The translations under genes and the position numbers were made by a program. Below the pieces are notes generated by a model, which saw nothing but the letters and a program-made list of their open reading frames with translations, did no database searches and was not told the DNA's origin. From DATKAB01 sp964542745 (lineage in GTDB: Bacteria > Eisenbacteria > RBG-16-71-46), in NCBI GenBank assembly GCA_964542745.1, contig CAZIVR010000004.1, positions 17,902 to 81,901 on the forward strand: a stretch of DNA of 64,000 bases. Reading direction: 5' to 3'. How positions within the stretch are numbered: the first letter of the stretch is position 1; the number at the start of each line of letters is the position of its first letter. Positions 24,416-31,597 of the stretch are shown one piece after another.

Positions 24416-25762
24416 ATGAGCAGCGGGACCCTCTGGTTCACACTCGAAGAGTTGCAACTCCAGTTCCGCCGTCTCGGTGTGACTCGGGCCTATTTCAAGT
24501 GGCTCGCGCCGAACGACAACTCGAAGAACCAGATCTACCTCGGTTCTGATTACTCGGCGATCAACATCCTGCCGGTGGGGACGGTAACCGCGAGTCCGAC
24601 GGGTAAAGGGGGGCGAGCCGTCTTCAAAGCCCCCATCGCGCTGTGGTGGCTAGCGCCGGATGGTTCCCTTTCTCAGGCACCCTCGGCTCAGGTGATCCTC
24701 TACGGTCAGTATCCCGAGATCAGACTTTCCGGGTTCTTGCTTGGGTCGAAAGGCGCTCCAAGCGAGGTGCTTGCGAAGCGAGGTGAGGGCAGGGCTCTGT
24801 TTCTTGGGGTGACTGGCGACGGTCGTGTGATCGGGCATGCAGCTGCGGCGTACGATCCCATCACTGCCCAGTTGCCGAAGCGCGTTGATGCAGAGAACAA
24901 GGTCCTTCTCGAGTTTCCGCTCGGCCATGGAGAGAGCGCCGTCGACTCGCGTGCGCGACTCCTGCGCGAGCTGGCTCGAGTCCACCGACTTGGCTGGATC
25001 GATTCCAAGCGTCTCGACGCGTCAGGCCGAATACTCCCGTGCATCTCCCAGAACTGCGGCGGGTACACGCTCGAGGCCGAGTTGGGTGTTCGCCCCAATG
25101 GCATCGGCGAACCCGACTTCGAGGGCTGGGAGATCAAACAACACACGGTTGCTCGATTTGGCAGCGTGGCGGGTGTCGTGACTCTGATTACTCCGGAGCC
25201 CGACGAGGGCCTCTACGTCTCCAAGGGAGTTGAGGCCTTCATTCGGAAGTACGGGTACCCCGACCGCAGAGGGCGCCCGGACCGCCTGAACGTAGGAGGC
25301 CTGCACAGGCACGGCACCCCCGATCCCCGGACTCGGCTGCGACTAGAAATCCGCGGTTTCGACCGCCGCACCGGGAAAATCGTTGATGCCGGGGGCGGAA
25401 TCTGCCTGATCGATCGGAGCGACACGATCGCGGCCCAGTGGAGCTTCTCGAAACTGATTGGACACTGGAAGCGGAAGCACGCGAGGGCAGCCTTCGTGCA
25501 GTCACAGCGGCGACTCGATCCCCGCCGGCAGTACCGCTACGGATCCAAAGTGGAGCTCGGGGAGGACTCCGATCTTGCTCGCTTTCTGACGGCCATGTGC
25601 GAGGGCCACGTCTACTACGACCCCGCACTCAAGATCGTTGGGGCCTCGACACCCAGGCCCAGCGTGAAGCGCAGGAACCAGTTTCGGATCAAGACTTCGA
25701 GGCTCCCGTCACTCTACGGATCGTTCTCGTCCGTAGACGCCCTGGGGGCTTCCTCAAGTTAG
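24416..25762 (+). CDS. MvaI/BcnI family type II restriction endonuclease
   Basis: A 448-residue restriction enzyme. The C-terminal half carries the family hallmark region SQNCGGYTLEAELGVRPNG followed by EPDFEGWEIKQH, giving a PD-(D/E)XK-type arrangement with Asp234 and Glu239-x-Lys241 as likely metal ligands. Known members cut CCWGG (MvaI) or CCSGG (BcnI) as monomers; the exact target here is inferred only. MvaI and BcnI are about 240 residues, so the N-terminal 200 residues are an added domain. GAGGA precedes ATG 24416. The 3' end overlaps the convergent glycosylase gene by 74 nt. Base composition is lower than in the neighbours. Confidence 0.88.
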   Translation: MSSGTLWFTLEELQLQFRRLGVTRAYFKWLAPNDNSKNQIYLGSDYSAINILPVGTVTASPTGKGGRAVFKAPIALWWLAPDGSLSQAPSAQVILYGQYPEIRLSGFLLGSKGAPSEVLAKRGEGRALFLGVTGDGRVIGHAAAAYDPITAQLPKRVDAENKVLLEFPLGHGESAVDSRARLLRELARVHRLGWIDSKRLDASGRILPCISQNCGGYTLEAELGVRPNGIGEPDFEGWEIKQHTVARFGSVAGVVTLITPEPDEGLYVSKGVEAFIRKYGYPDRRGRPDRLNVGGLHRHGTPDPRTRLRLEIRGFDRRTGKIVDAGGGICLIDRSDTIAAQWSFSKLIGHWKRKHARAAFVQSQRRLDPRRQYRYGSKVELGEDSDLARFLTAMCEGHVYYDPALKIVGASTPRPSVKRRNQFRIKTSRLPSLYGSFSSVDALGASSS

Positions 25763-26498
25763 ATCCGAGGCAGAGCTCATCCGCCAGCGGGCAAGATTCG
25801 CACTTTGGCTTGGCCGCGCACACCTTCATGGCAAGGTCGAGCACCGCGTAGTTGTAGTCGCGGAACCCACGCTTCGGCGTCAACTCGTCGGCGAGCCGGA
25901 TGAGCCACTTCTTGCGGCGGGTCTCGGCGTCGGTCCTGAATCCGAAGACGCGCCCGAGCCACCGAACGACATTGGCGTCGACGATGACAGCCCGCCTCCC
26001 GCGATGAAGGGACAAGTACGCGGAGGCTGCGTAGGGGCCGACTCCAGGCAGGTTGAGGAGCCCCTCCAGCTGCTCCGGGGGTTTGCCGGTTTTCTGGATG
26101 CGGGCCGCCATTTGAATCAGTAGCGGTGCGCGCCAGTGCAGCCCGAGGCTTCCGACCACTTCGCGCAACACCGCCGGTTTCTCCCTCGCCAGAAATCTGG
26201 GCTCCGGATAGCGCGTGCAAAACTCTCGGTACACGGGAACGACCTGCTCAGCTCTTGTTCGCTGCAGCAGGACTTCAGTCGCCAGCGAGAGCCAGGGCGC
26301 CTGCCCGCCGCGCCGCCAGGGGAAGTCGGCGAAATTACTTCTTCCCCACCGGATCAGCGCACGACGGAGTCGGCGCTTTTTCTCCGGCGTGAGGCCGATC
26401 GGCGGAACGGAATGATCAACTGGGGAGGCGACTGCAGCGCCCTCTTCCGTGCCTCGCCTCTCAGCGGTGCGCCCTCGAGAGCTTTGACGACCTCGCAT
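25689..26498 (-). CDS. MutY/Mig-like HhH-GPD DNA glycosylase, likely G:T mismatch-specific
   Basis: A 269-residue helix-hairpin-helix glycosylase beside a C5-methyltransferase. The hairpin is LPGVGPYAASA with Tyr156 at the place where endonuclease III has its catalytic Lys and MutY a Ser; Tyr is found in the thymine glycosylase Mig.MthI. The catalytic Asp is Asp174 (VDANVVR). Cys227, 233, 236 and 243 would bind a 4Fe-4S cluster with spacing 5-2-6 instead of the usual 6-2-5. It would repair T from deaminated 5-methylcytosine. The first ATG of this frame near the domain is at 26498, inside the methylase gene; the true start could be later and non-ATG. Confidence 0.85.
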   Translation of the reverse strand: MRGRQSSRGRTAERRGTEEGAAVASPVDHSVPPIGLTPEKKRRLRRALIRWGRSNFADFPWRRGGQAPWLSLATEVLLQRTRAEQVVPVYREFCTRYPEPRFLAREKPAVLREVVGSLGLHWRAPLLIQMAARIQKTGKPPEQLEGLLNLPGVGPYAASAYLSLHRGRRAVIVDANVVRWLGRVFGFRTDAETRRKKWLIRLADELTPKRGFRDYNYAVLDLAMKVCAAKPKCESCPLADELCLGSNLRKPPGRLRTRTIRRVTGASKS

Positions 26499-27409
26499 GC
26501 AACCTTCTCGACTAGAGGAACGACGACCGAGTTGCCGAACTGCTTGTAGGCGCGAGTGTCGGAGACTGGAATCTGGAAAGTGTCGGGGAAGCCCATCAGG
26601 CGCGCGCACTCGCGCGGAGTGAGCCGCCTCGGATTCCTCTTGCTCTGGTCGATCAGGATCTCCGAGCCGTCCTTGTAGTACCGCGCACTCAGCGTCCTGG
26701 CTACGTCTTTGGGTCCAAACAGACCGTACCCGAAGCCGTTGCCCTTGGCGCGGTGTTTCTCGGCGTACTGCTTCAGGTACTTCCAGAGATGATCCGAAAG
26801 TGTGTACTTCTCCGGCACCTTCGATTCGAGCACTTCTTCCAGCCGCGGGCTCGCCTGAGGAAGCGTTGGCCAATTGAACTCGCGGGGAACCCGAAATCCG
26901 ACGATGAAGATCCTCTCCCGGTGCTGGGGGACCATGCAGCGCGCATCGAGGACCCTGGGTTCCGGGACCCAGTATCCGAGCTCGTGCCGAAGCGTCTCCA
27001 GAATCACCCGAAGCGTGTTCCCACCGTCGTGGCGCTGGAGGTGTTTGACGTTCTCCAGAAGGAAGGCCGCCGGGCGCTTCGCGGCAATGGCCTCCTTGAC
27101 GTTGAAGAAGAGGGTCCCCTGGGTCAGATCGTCGAAGCCGTGAGCTCGCCCGAGACTCTTCTTCTTGGACACCCCCGCGATGGAGAACGGCTGGCAGGGG
27201 AATCCAGCCACGAGAATGTTGTGCCGGGGAATCGAACCAGGCGGAATCTGAGTGATGTCTCCGGCGACCTCGCCCTCGAAGTTGGCCTGGTAGGTTCGAA
27301 CTGCGTAGGCGTCATATTCGGACGTGTAGACGCAGCGAGCGCCCGCCCTCTCGAAGGCCAGACGCATTCCGCCAATTCCCGCAAACAAATCGATGAAGGT
27401 GGGTCCCAC
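26354..27409 (-). CDS. DNA cytosine-5 methyltransferase
   Basis: Methylates cytosine C5 in the target of the linked restriction enzyme. With the GTG at 27409 it has 351 residues: motif I FIDLFAGIGG (5-14), motif IV GFPCQPF with nucleophile Cys72, motif VI ENV (119-121), motif VIII QHRER (162-166) and motif X YKQFGNSVVVPLV. GGGAGG lies 9 nt before this GTG. ATG 27493 would add 28 basic residues and has no good site. The target-recognition region is short (about 210-260). The 3' end overlaps the glycosylase start by 145 nt. Not an orphan Dcm, given the neighbours. Confidence 0.92.
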   Translation of the reverse strand: MGPTFIDLFAGIGGMRLAFERAGARCVYTSEYDAYAVRTYQANFEGEVAGDITQIPPGSIPRHNILVAGFPCQPFSIAGVSKKKSLGRAHGFDDLTQGTLFFNVKEAIAAKRPAAFLLENVKHLQRHDGGNTLRVILETLRHELGYWVPEPRVLDARCMVPQHRERIFIVGFRVPREFNWPTLPQASPRLEEVLESKVPEKYTLSDHLWKYLKQYAEKHRAKGNGFGYGLFGPKDVARTLSARYYKDGSEILIDQSKRNPRRLTPRECARLMGFPDTFQIPVSDTRAYKQFGNSVVVPLVEKVACEVVKALEGAPLRGEARKRALQSPPQLIIPFRRSASRRRKSADSVVR

Positions 27410-27723
27410 GCTGCCGGCCCTCCCGCGCGGGGGCGAGTGGATCGTGCGGGGGCGCAAGGGGCGTCTTCCGTGACGGTTGTGGCGCGGAGGCATTGGCGGT
27501 GGGTCCGTCCCTGGGGAGCTTCGGCGGCGCTGGCGAGTGCGGACTCTGCCACAGGTGCGAGCCGGGCGCAATGCCCATTTGGGCAGGCACAGAAATGCGC
27601 CTCGGCTTGGCGCGGCCCGGAATCTCGCGTGAAAATCTGTAGGGAATCTTGCGCAATTGGTCATGGACAACGGTTGTTGTCGCAAGGAGGCTGACCATGA
27701 TTTAGCCCAACGACGTCCGGCCG
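27410..27723. other. intergenic region between DUF6339-like and methylase genes
   Basis: Upstream region of the methylase, 314 nt. It holds a nested inverted repeat at 27658-27697 (outer TGGTCA/TGACCA, inner GACAAC-GGTT-GTTGTC) that could be an operator. On the plus strand a perfect AAGGAGG (27684-27690) is followed by ATG-ATT-TAG (27697-27705), a two-codon ORF, which may be a remnant of an interrupted gene or a stalling minigene. Frames across the region are not convincing genes. Confidence 0.5.
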
Positions 27724-28455
27724 CTATCCCTTGGTCAACCGAAAGCGATCGAACTCTCGTGGCAGGAGATTCATCAGCGCTTCGGTTGTGAGCACGTACA
27801 GGTCGAAGGTGCGGTCAAACTGCATGAGTACCTCGGCCAGCCGGCGCACGCTCCCGCCATCCTTGCCCGCCGCCCCACGGCGGAATGTGCCGTCCGTCAC
27901 ATGGTAGAGCTTGGTCGCCGCTCCCACCGCGGCGGAGCTCGTTACCAGTTGGGGGCGAGAGACAAACTGCTCCACGATGTCGCCGGGCGCGTGCGGTTTG
28001 GTGCAGAGCAGCACCATCGCTACGTCCGGGTCGTGAACGTACAGCTTGAAGATCAGGTATGGCCCGACGAGCAAATGGCGGTAGTAACGGCGCGCGGCGT
28101 CAAACCGCGGAATCCAGCGTGCCAATTCACCGGGCCTGCGCGCGCCATCCCGTGTTGGTGGACACAACTGGTCAAAATAGAACAACGACAACCAAGACCA
28201 GATGCCCGCGTCACGTTCAAGCGTCAGGTTCTCTGGAGTTCTCAGTTGCGCGAGAAGGTCGTACAAATAACGACCGACTTCGAATCGCCTCGCAAACACG
28301 ACGTTGTCGACGTGGATCTCCACTGGCAGCGCCTCGGAAACAGCCGGATCGCTCAGGATCATCGACGGCATCGGCTCTGGAGTGTCCGTCTCTAGAGACT
28401 TGAGGAAGCTGCCAAGACGTTCCATTCCAAGATCATTTAGTCGGCGCAGTCTCAC
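27724..28455 (-). CDS. DUF6339-like protein of the GHKL ATPase cassette
   Basis: A 243-residue protein, third in a coupled cassette. Its pattern fits my recollection of the DUF6339 family (RLRRLNDLGMERLGSFL at the start, DAGIWSWLSLFYFDQLCP, RRYYRHLLVGPYLIF, and a C-terminal LMQFDRTFDLYVLT followed by LLPREFDRF); the match needs confirmation. No catalytic motif is evident; the aromatic, arginine-rich centre could bind nucleic acid. GTG 28455 overlaps the stop of the gene before it (GTGA). No function is assigned; the context is defence. Confidence 0.75.
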   Translation of the reverse strand: MRLRRLNDLGMERLGSFLKSLETDTPEPMPSMILSDPAVSEALPVEIHVDNVVFARRFEVGRYLYDLLAQLRTPENLTLERDAGIWSWLSLFYFDQLCPPTRDGARRPGELARWIPRFDAARRYYRHLLVGPYLIFKLYVHDPDVAMVLLCTKPHAPGDIVEQFVSRPQLVTSSAAVGAATKLYHVTDGTFRRGAAGKDGGSVRRLAEVLMQFDRTFDLYVLTTEALMNLLPREFDRFRLTKG

Positions 28456-29249
28456 GCTTCCTCCTCTCCTGTCCACCAGTCCGAGAATCGCCGGCCGAAC
28501 TTGAACTGGCGGAAGAACGCGCCGACGCAGACGTCGATCCAATCTTCCGCTTCGTCCTGGTGGTCGTCATCTATGGGTGGCAACGGACCGACGCCAGGCA
28601 GGCGCCTCGCCATAGCCAACCACGGAATGCGCCAGTCGTCTGAATCGTCGGTCTCGCCACCTTCGGCGACGAGGACAGCGTGCTCAAGCACCTGGCGAAA
28701 CACCTGGGGCAGAACGAGCGTCGCAAACTGCTCGCTCCGGACCAAGGCCTGTCTGTCGTTCACCAAGCGGCGGTTGACCTGTAGGATCGGGCCCTCTGAG
28801 TCGTCCTGATCGAACTGAAGCCGCCAAACCTCGTCAATGTCTGCGAAATCCACCGGCAGCAGCGACACAGCCTGCTCAACGGAATCGACGACGCGCCGCG
28901 GCGATAGCCGGTCAGCGATTGCAAGCAGCTGCGCTGGACGACCGTTGGAGTGAGCACCGGGGGGCTCGACTACCTTAACCCTGAACTTCACACCCTCGGC
29001 GGTCCCGAACTCGGCAAGCTCAGCCCCATTCCTGCCGCGGCATTCTGCAATCGTGCCCCAATCGAACCGCATCAGGGACGTATGGCGGTACGCCTCGATG
29101 TAAACCTGCGCCGTGGCAGGTAGATGATAATTAGCGAGCTCCATGTCCGCAGTGAATGTCGGCAAACCCTGTGCGGGTACGTTTACGGTAATTCGAGCGT
29201 GTTCGCGCAAGATCCTCTGGCGTCCGGTGTAGTTGAATCGCCTAATCAT
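28452..29249 (-). CDS. uncharacterised middle protein of the GHKL ATPase cassette
   Basis: A 265-residue protein with no family that I recognise. The N-terminal 75 residues are beta-rich and conserved-looking (RILREHARITVN, ANYHLPATAQVYIEAYRHTS, RFDWGTI). The centre is helical (SVEQAVSLLPVDFADIDEVWRLQFDQ), and a strongly acidic segment lies near 225-240 before the aromatic C-terminus (FFRQFKFGRRFSDWW). It overlaps both neighbours, by 8 nt with the ATPase and 4 nt with the next gene, so stoichiometric translation and a complex with the ATPase are likely (inference). Confidence 0.78.
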   Translation of the reverse strand: MIRRFNYTGRQRILREHARITVNVPAQGLPTFTADMELANYHLPATAQVYIEAYRHTSLMRFDWGTIAECRGRNGAELAEFGTAEGVKFRVKVVEPPGAHSNGRPAQLLAIADRLSPRRVVDSVEQAVSLLPVDFADIDEVWRLQFDQDDSEGPILQVNRRLVNDRQALVRSEQFATLVLPQVFRQVLEHAVLVAEGGETDDSDDWRIPWLAMARRLPGVGPLPPIDDDHQDEAEDWIDVCVGAFFRQFKFGRRFSDWWTGEEEA

Positions 29250-31140
29250 GGGCGAACTCCATCTGCCGGACCTTGACGAGCACGTCGCGGTTTCGATCGA
29301 AGCCGGTCACCTCCACACGAAACTCGTCGTCCTGCAGGTCCAACACGAGCACGTTTCGCTCGCAACTGACCACAGCGGCGCCGGAGACTTCATGATGAAG
29401 TGCGTCCATCGTGAAGTCGGCGGTGTGGTACTTGGCGAGCGGGTTACCGCTGGCACGATCGTAGGCCACGCGCACCTCAATCCGACCCGGCAGTGGAGTG
29501 CTGCGATTCCCGCGCATGATGGTGAAGCCCCCCTCCACCCGACCAATCGAGTATGGGGAAGGCGATGGTGTCGGCGGCCTGAGTCCGAATTCAGGCTCGT
29601 TGCCGGGCTTCTCCTTGTGGCGCGGCCGGGGACTCTCCAGTCCCCTCTCCTCTGGTGGCTTCGGGAAATAGTCCGCCAGAGCCAGCCGATCACGCCGCTC
29701 GCGGGCGTTCGATAGCACTTCGGCAATCTGCCTAGGCGCGTTCCGCACGAACTCGAGGCTGGCCGCCCCGTGAATGTACTTGTCCATGAAGTTCTGAGTC
29801 TTGTGCGACCACTGAGTGTGGGCAGGGGTCTCAGCATCCCCCAGCATTGTTGCCAAGGGTCTGTCTTCAATGATCACCAGCGCACGCAGATGGTGTCCAC
29901 GCACGCGCCGCGATCGGGCTTCTGGAATGATGATGCCACTGCGAATGAACACCGGTGGCGATCCACGCCCCGCCATGTCCTGCTCGAGGAACACATCAAA
30001 GCACGAGGCTTGCACGGCACCCGACGCGAGCTGCACCTCGAACGGCACGCGCAGCGCGAGTCGCTCGCCTCGTGCAAACAGCGCGACGATCTTTTCCAGA
30101 ACTGGAACTGCAAAGAGGTCACGCGACCACTGGGGAATCGCCATGGTGGCCCCCGGGGAGAGCCGAATGATATCGCGCTCGGGCAATGTATTCGCCCAGA
30201 CCGCCAGTTTGATCGTTGAGCGCAGGTCGTCCCCAAGCCAATCCCCGCCCTTCTCTATCGAGTCGAGGAGTGTGTCCTTATCGAGCACAACGATGGGCGG
30301 CTCGCTTTCGTGGCTCTCGACGGTGACCGCGAGCTTGCCGGTCAGAATCGGATAGAAGTACTCGCGCGCCACGGCCTGCCGAATCGCTTCGCCGGTGATG
30401 TCCTCGTCGCAGTAAGGGACCACAATCGACAGTCCGGGCTCATTTCGGCGCACCATGAAGTCCCGTTCAAATTCCGCGTGTACCTCCTTCGACTCCACCG
30501 GCAGCACGAGGTTTTGTGCTCCCAGTTCGCCAAGCATGCCGTCGGACGCGTAGTGCACACGGTCGAGCGAATGGTAGCGCAGGACGCTTTGACCCATGAG
30601 AAGGCGGCGACCATCCGAGCGTCGCATCGTCATTCCGAAGTGTGAGTTGATCCGGCTCGAACGCGGGAACACGGTCTTGCCGACGCCCCACTTGCCGCGC
30701 CCGCCGGTGTTCTCGGAGACGCCTTCGGCCCGGAAAAAGGCAAAAAAGTGGTTCTTCTCCCGGTTGCCATCGCGATGCCACTCCTCAGTGTCACCTTCAA
30801 GACCGATCGTGCCGTAGTCCTCCACGACTAGGAACGGACAGCGTTCGGGCGCGGCCGATATGCCCCGGAGTCCGCTGCCGGGCGCGGCCAGGTGCGCCCA
30901 CGCTCCACCCAACCAGTGCCGCGCGCGGGCGGCACTCAGCGCGCCGCGCTCGCCGGAGACGTAGAACCGGACCCTCACCGGTTCGTTGCCGGACCGAGCG
31001 TCAAGGCTGTTCTGAATGACCTCGCGCACGAGTGCCTGCGCAGGACGGTCAATAACTTCCTCATCGAAGTACTCGCTCGAAATCGGATTTCTAACCTTCT
31101 CGTTCGGCTGTTGCTGTCGAAAGTGCCAATTCACGTTCAC
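29242..31140 (-). CDS. GHKL (paraMORC-like) ATPase of a predicted defence system
   Basis: A 632-residue ATPase with the HSP90/MutL/MORC-type fold: N-box REVIQNSLDA (39-48, Glu40 and Asn44), G1 box VVEDYGTIG (105-113) and G2 box GGRGKWGVGKTVF (146-158). An S5-like region follows, and the last 100 residues are a beta-rich domain. Prokaryotic paraMORC ATPases are described from restriction-modification neighbourhoods, where they act with nucleases or helicases; none is fused here. The GTG at 31140 gives the aromatic start VNVNWHF; no strong ribosome-binding site is seen. It leads a three-gene coupled cassette. Confidence 0.87.
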   Translation of the reverse strand: MNVNWHFRQQQPNEKVRNPISSEYFDEEVIDRPAQALVREVIQNSLDARSGNEPVRVRFYVSGERGALSAARARHWLGGAWAHLAAPGSGLRGISAAPERCPFLVVEDYGTIGLEGDTEEWHRDGNREKNHFFAFFRAEGVSENTGGRGKWGVGKTVFPRSSRINSHFGMTMRRSDGRRLLMGQSVLRYHSLDRVHYASDGMLGELGAQNLVLPVESKEVHAEFERDFMVRRNEPGLSIVVPYCDEDITGEAIRQAVAREYFYPILTGKLAVTVESHESEPPIVVLDKDTLLDSIEKGGDWLGDDLRSTIKLAVWANTLPERDIIRLSPGATMAIPQWSRDLFAVPVLEKIVALFARGERLALRVPFEVQLASGAVQASCFDVFLEQDMAGRGSPPVFIRSGIIIPEARSRRVRGHHLRALVIIEDRPLATMLGDAETPAHTQWSHKTQNFMDKYIHGAASLEFVRNAPRQIAEVLSNARERRDRLALADYFPKPPEERGLESPRPRHKEKPGNEPEFGLRPPTPSPSPYSIGRVEGGFTIMRGNRSTPLPGRIEVRVAYDRASGNPLAKYHTADFTMDALHHEVSGAAVVSCERNVLVLDLQDDEFRVEVTGFDRNRDVLVKVRQMEFAHD

Positions 31141-31597
31141 CCCCGATTATTTGCCGGATCTGGCGTAGTGGCTCACGTGACTATTTGTGTTAGCTCCGAC
31201 CCATCCCTTGCCCTGGCGTCGGGTGGGCCAGCGGACGCCGCTCCACAACCGGTGCCGAACCACGGCTAGGCCAGCTCCACCGCCTCGACTAATGCGAGGA
31301 TCAGTTCGGTAACTGGCTCGCCGTCTTGCGCGAAAGCTTGACTTGAGTCGGCCGACGCTGGGAGTGCCCGCACGTACTCGCTCGGGGCGCGGCCGCCCCT
31401 AAATTCCCGATGCGGCCGCACGTATCGTAGCCCTCCCGCCCCATTTCTATCACCGGAAAAATGGACCTCCCGCTGCTCGCCTTTCCGGCGAGCTGGCCAA
31501 TCGGCCTTGGAAATCTGAGCAGAATCGCCTAATAGCGTTTGGGGAGTTCCCCCCCGCCTTCCCCCGCCCCCTCCCCATCGCGTAGTGTGCACGCTCC
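31141..31597. other. intergenic right border of the defence island
   Basis: This 457-nt region lies between the divergent GHKL ATPase and kinase genes. It must hold the ATPase promoter, but no clear -35/-10 pair was found. A minus-strand open frame (31266-31592) is not backed by a start site or a family. Composition rises from island-like to genome-like near 31550. No flanking direct repeat matching the left border near 24400 was visible. Confidence 0.5.
31583..31588 (+). promoter_or_regulatory. -10-like TAGTGT, putative leaderless promoter
   Basis: TAGTGT lies 9 nt before ATG 31598 with no ribosome-binding site between them. Confidence 0.5.

Noticed and set aside
31266..31592. Minus-strand ORF of 108 codons at the island border, with a segment RPHREFRGGRAPSEYV that recalls transposase or antitoxin C-termini
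   Set aside because: No ribosome-binding site, a low-complexity glycine-rich start and only a vague resemblance; not enough for a gene or a pseudogene call.
24396..31597. Defence island as an integrated mobile element
   Set aside because: No integrase, transposase, tRNA border or flanking direct repeat could be found, so transfer is suggested only by composition and gene content.
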